A stretch of DNA of 7,425 nucleotides. Source: an uncultured Lachnospiraceae bacterium (GTDB taxonomy: Bacteria > Bacillota > Clostridia > Lachnospirales > Lachnospiraceae). Shown here one piece after another: positions 6,584 through 7,425 of the stretch. The translations under genes and the position numbers were made by a program. The stretch spans positions 1 to 7,425 of the forward strand of contig CAJUNR010000062.1 in assembly GCA_910587765.1 (NCBI GenBank), given 5' to 3'. Under the pieces are notes generated by a model. It had not been told where the DNA came from and made no database searches. It was given only the letters and a program-made list of their open reading frames with translations. Each line of letters starts with the position of its first letter. The first letter of the stretch is position 1.

Positions 6584-6614
6584 AGTGTCATTCCTCCTGT
6601 CAAAATTCGCGATC

Positions 6615-6629
6615 CGGCCGGAACGGCCG
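6615..6629. other. GC-rich hairpin between marR and TSUP genes
   Basis: CGGCCG (6615-6620) and CGGCCG (6624-6629) flank GAA and form a 6-bp all-GC stem with a 3-nt loop in the 73-nt gap. On the minus strand TTTT follows only about 10 nt later, so it is not a good terminator. It may stabilise the transcript or weaken read-through from marR into the transporter gene. Confidence 0.4.
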
Positions 6630-6656
6630 CACCGCCGTCCGGGGAACGGTCTGCGG

Positions 6657-7097
6657 TCATTGATGCCGGTCCCGCAGATGCGCCTGCAGATTGTCCGTAA
6701 TCCGGCACAGATATTTTTGAAACTGCGCTTTTTCTTCTTCCGCAAAATCGGCAAGCAGAATCGAGACGAAGCGTTCCTGCGCCCGCAGGCCGTCCGTAAC
6801 CGCAGCGTCCGCCGCGGGCAGAAGCTGCAGGTGAATCGTTCTTCGGTTGCCGTCCTGATGGCAGGCGGTGAGAAAACCCCGCTCTTTCAGGGACTGAACC
6901 GACTTGGACACATGGGATTTGGACAGATGGCGAAGTTTAACGATATCCGTCGCCGTGTCAAAGCCCGGATTGTTGTGCAGGAAGAGGAGAATGTCCATCT
7001 CGGTCCGAATCAGATCGTGCCGCACGCAGGCATCATCAATACACCGTTCATAGATAATATTTCCCAGTATCTGGTTGTTGACAAACTGCGCCTGCAC
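6657..7097 (-). CDS. MarR-family transcriptional regulator
   Basis: This 146-residue dimeric winged-helix regulator is probably an autorepressor of the marR-TSUP operon. N- and C-terminal helices for dimerisation flank the DNA-binding part. The core shows RTEMDILLFLHNNPG (31-45), the recognition helix region HLSKSHVSKSVQSLKERGFL (57-76) and a wing with DGNRRTIHLQL (82-92), all typical of MarR. Length matches the family. The start is GTG at 7097, set by GGGAGG (7105-7110) with 7 nt spacing; no in-frame ATG is better placed. Upstream lie a strong promoter and palindromes fitting a MarR operator. MarR proteins usually respond to phenolic, oxidant or sulfur-type small molecules. Cys20, Cys24, Cys79 and Cys131 are available for redox sensing, but nothing shows that they are used. 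Confidence 0.9.
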   Translation of the reverse strand: MQAQFVNNQILGNIIYERCIDDACVRHDLIRTEMDILLFLHNNPGFDTATDIVKLRHLSKSHVSKSVQSLKERGFLTACHQDGNRRTIHLQLLPAADAAVTDGLRAQERFVSILLADFAEEEKAQFQKYLCRITDNLQAHLRDRHQ

Positions 7098-7137
7098 GGT
7101 TTGGCCTCCCTTCTCCCCATAAAGCTTCTCTTAAAGT

Positions 7138-7156
7138 TTCTCTGAGAACTGTTCTC
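7138..7156. promoter_or_regulatory. Overlapping palindromes, candidate MarR operator
   Basis: GAGAAC-T-GTTCTC (7144-7156) is a perfect 13-bp palindrome. It overlaps a second perfect palindrome, TTCTC-T-GAGAA (7138-7148), so both share the GAGAA element. A further GAAC (7161-7164) abuts the -10 box. The site lies at or just after the expected transcription start (about 7158), a classic position for repression. TTCTC also occurs at 7111 and 7126 in the leader. Confidence 0.6.
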
Positions 7157-7164
7157 TAGCGAAC

Positions 7165-7193
7165 ATTATACGACAGAGCCGGTGAAAATGCAA
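7165..7193 (-). promoter_or_regulatory. Sigma-A promoter of the marR-TSUP operon
   Basis: On the minus strand TTGCAT (7188-7193) and a perfect TATAAT (7165-7170) are separated by exactly 17 bp. Transcription would start near 7158, leaving a leader of about 60 nt that contains the palindromes and the GGGAGG ribosome binding site. Confidence 0.8.
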
Positions 7194-7237
7194 GTGTTTT
7201 CCGGATTTCTTTCCCTGCCCAATGATCGGACAGTTAT

Positions 7238-7297
7238 TGTTCACACCCACGCCACCCGGACGCCCGCATCTGGCTGAAACCGATGCAGGTGTGAACA
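7238..7297. repeat. Interspersed repeat, copy 2 (complete palindromic element)
   Basis: The 60-bp element is bounded by a perfect 10-bp inverted repeat, TGTTCACACC (7238-7247) and GGTGTGAACA (7288-7297). A nested stem GCATC/GATGC (7266-7270 with 7282-7286) closes an 11-nt loop. The right half (7262-7297) matches 52-87 at 30 of 36 positions. It sits between the tRNA terminator and the marR promoter, contains no reading frame, and resembles a small non-coding intergenic repeat family. Confidence 0.6.
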
Positions 7298-7312
7298 GGC
7301 GCCCGTATGCAT

Positions 7313-7351
7313 AAAAAAAGAAAAGCCTGATCTTGCAGACTTTTCTTTTTT
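7313..7351 (-). terminator. Rho-independent terminator of the tRNA-Ala transcript
   Basis: On the minus strand AAAAAAGAAAAG (7351-7340) pairs over 12 bp with CTTTTCTTTTTT (7325-7314). The stem continues through TCTG/CAGG with one U-G pair to a 6-nt loop. The 3' arm is itself the T-run. The U-G position would be a C-A mismatch on the other strand, which supports minus-strand use. It begins one base after the mature tRNA end. Confidence 0.8.
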
Positions 7352-7352
7352 A

Positions 7353-7425
7353 TGGAGCATATGGGATTCGAACCCACGGCCTCAACAATGCGAATGTTGC
7401 GCGCTCCCAACTGCGCTAATGCCCC
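7353..7425 (-). tRNA. tRNA-Ala, anticodon CGC
   Basis: The minus strand folds into a complete 73-nt cloverleaf ending at the window edge. The acceptor stem GGGGCAT/ATGCTCC includes G3-U70, the main identity signal for alanyl-tRNA synthetase. The D stem is GCGC/GCGC. The anticodon stem CAACA/TGTTG encloses TTCGCAT, giving anticodon CGC (codon GCG). The T stem GTGGG/CCCAT carries the TTCGAAT loop. Discriminator base is A73. The 3' CCA is not encoded and must be added after transcription. The promoter lies beyond the window. Confidence 0.95.

Overview
The window looks like a chromosomal segment of a moderately GC-rich gut-type Clostridia, most likely Lachnospiraceae. This is inferred from the gene families, the strong AGGAGG-type ribosome binding sites and the tRNA without an encoded CCA; no taxonomic marker gene is present. 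It holds seven protein genes and one complete tRNA gene, with no phage, insertion sequence or CRISPR array.

Layout. (a) 1-2292, plus strand: a two-gene operon behind an extended -10 promoter. It encodes a condensation-domain acyltransferase (COG4908/alcohol acetyltransferase type, HSLSDGG motif) and a six-helix membrane protein with an N-terminal zinc ribbon, and it ends in a rho-independent terminator. (b) 2405-3841, plus: a membrane-anchored glycoside hydrolase family 3 enzyme of the NagZ (beta-N-acetylhexosaminidase) type with its own promoter. (c) 3850-5790, plus: a GntR/YtrA-type regulator, an ABC ATPase and an ABC-2 permease, overlapping end to start. They follow a consensus sigma-A promoter set inside an elaborate symmetrical operator. 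(d) 5794-7193, minus: a MarR-type regulator followed by a TauE/SafE (TSUP) membrane transporter. Their promoter has a perfect TATAAT and 17-bp spacing, with overlapping palindromes just downstream of it. (e) 7313-7425, minus: tRNA-Ala(CGC) and its terminator.

Working together: regulator, ATPase and permease in (c) form a self-contained, probably self-repressed exporter module of the kind that responds to cell-envelope stress. The MarR-TSUP pair in (d) is a regulated single-transporter module, probably for a sulfur compound or small organic anion. The acyltransferase and zinc-ribbon membrane protein in (a) probably act together in an uncharacterised membrane-associated acylation. The hydrolase in (b) most likely trims peptidoglycan fragments outside the membrane.

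The signals least explained by standard annotation are the 10-bp-phased half-site array at 3850-3904 and a structured 36-nt repeat present near both ends of the window (52-87 and 7262-7297). The function of the pair in (a) is also open.
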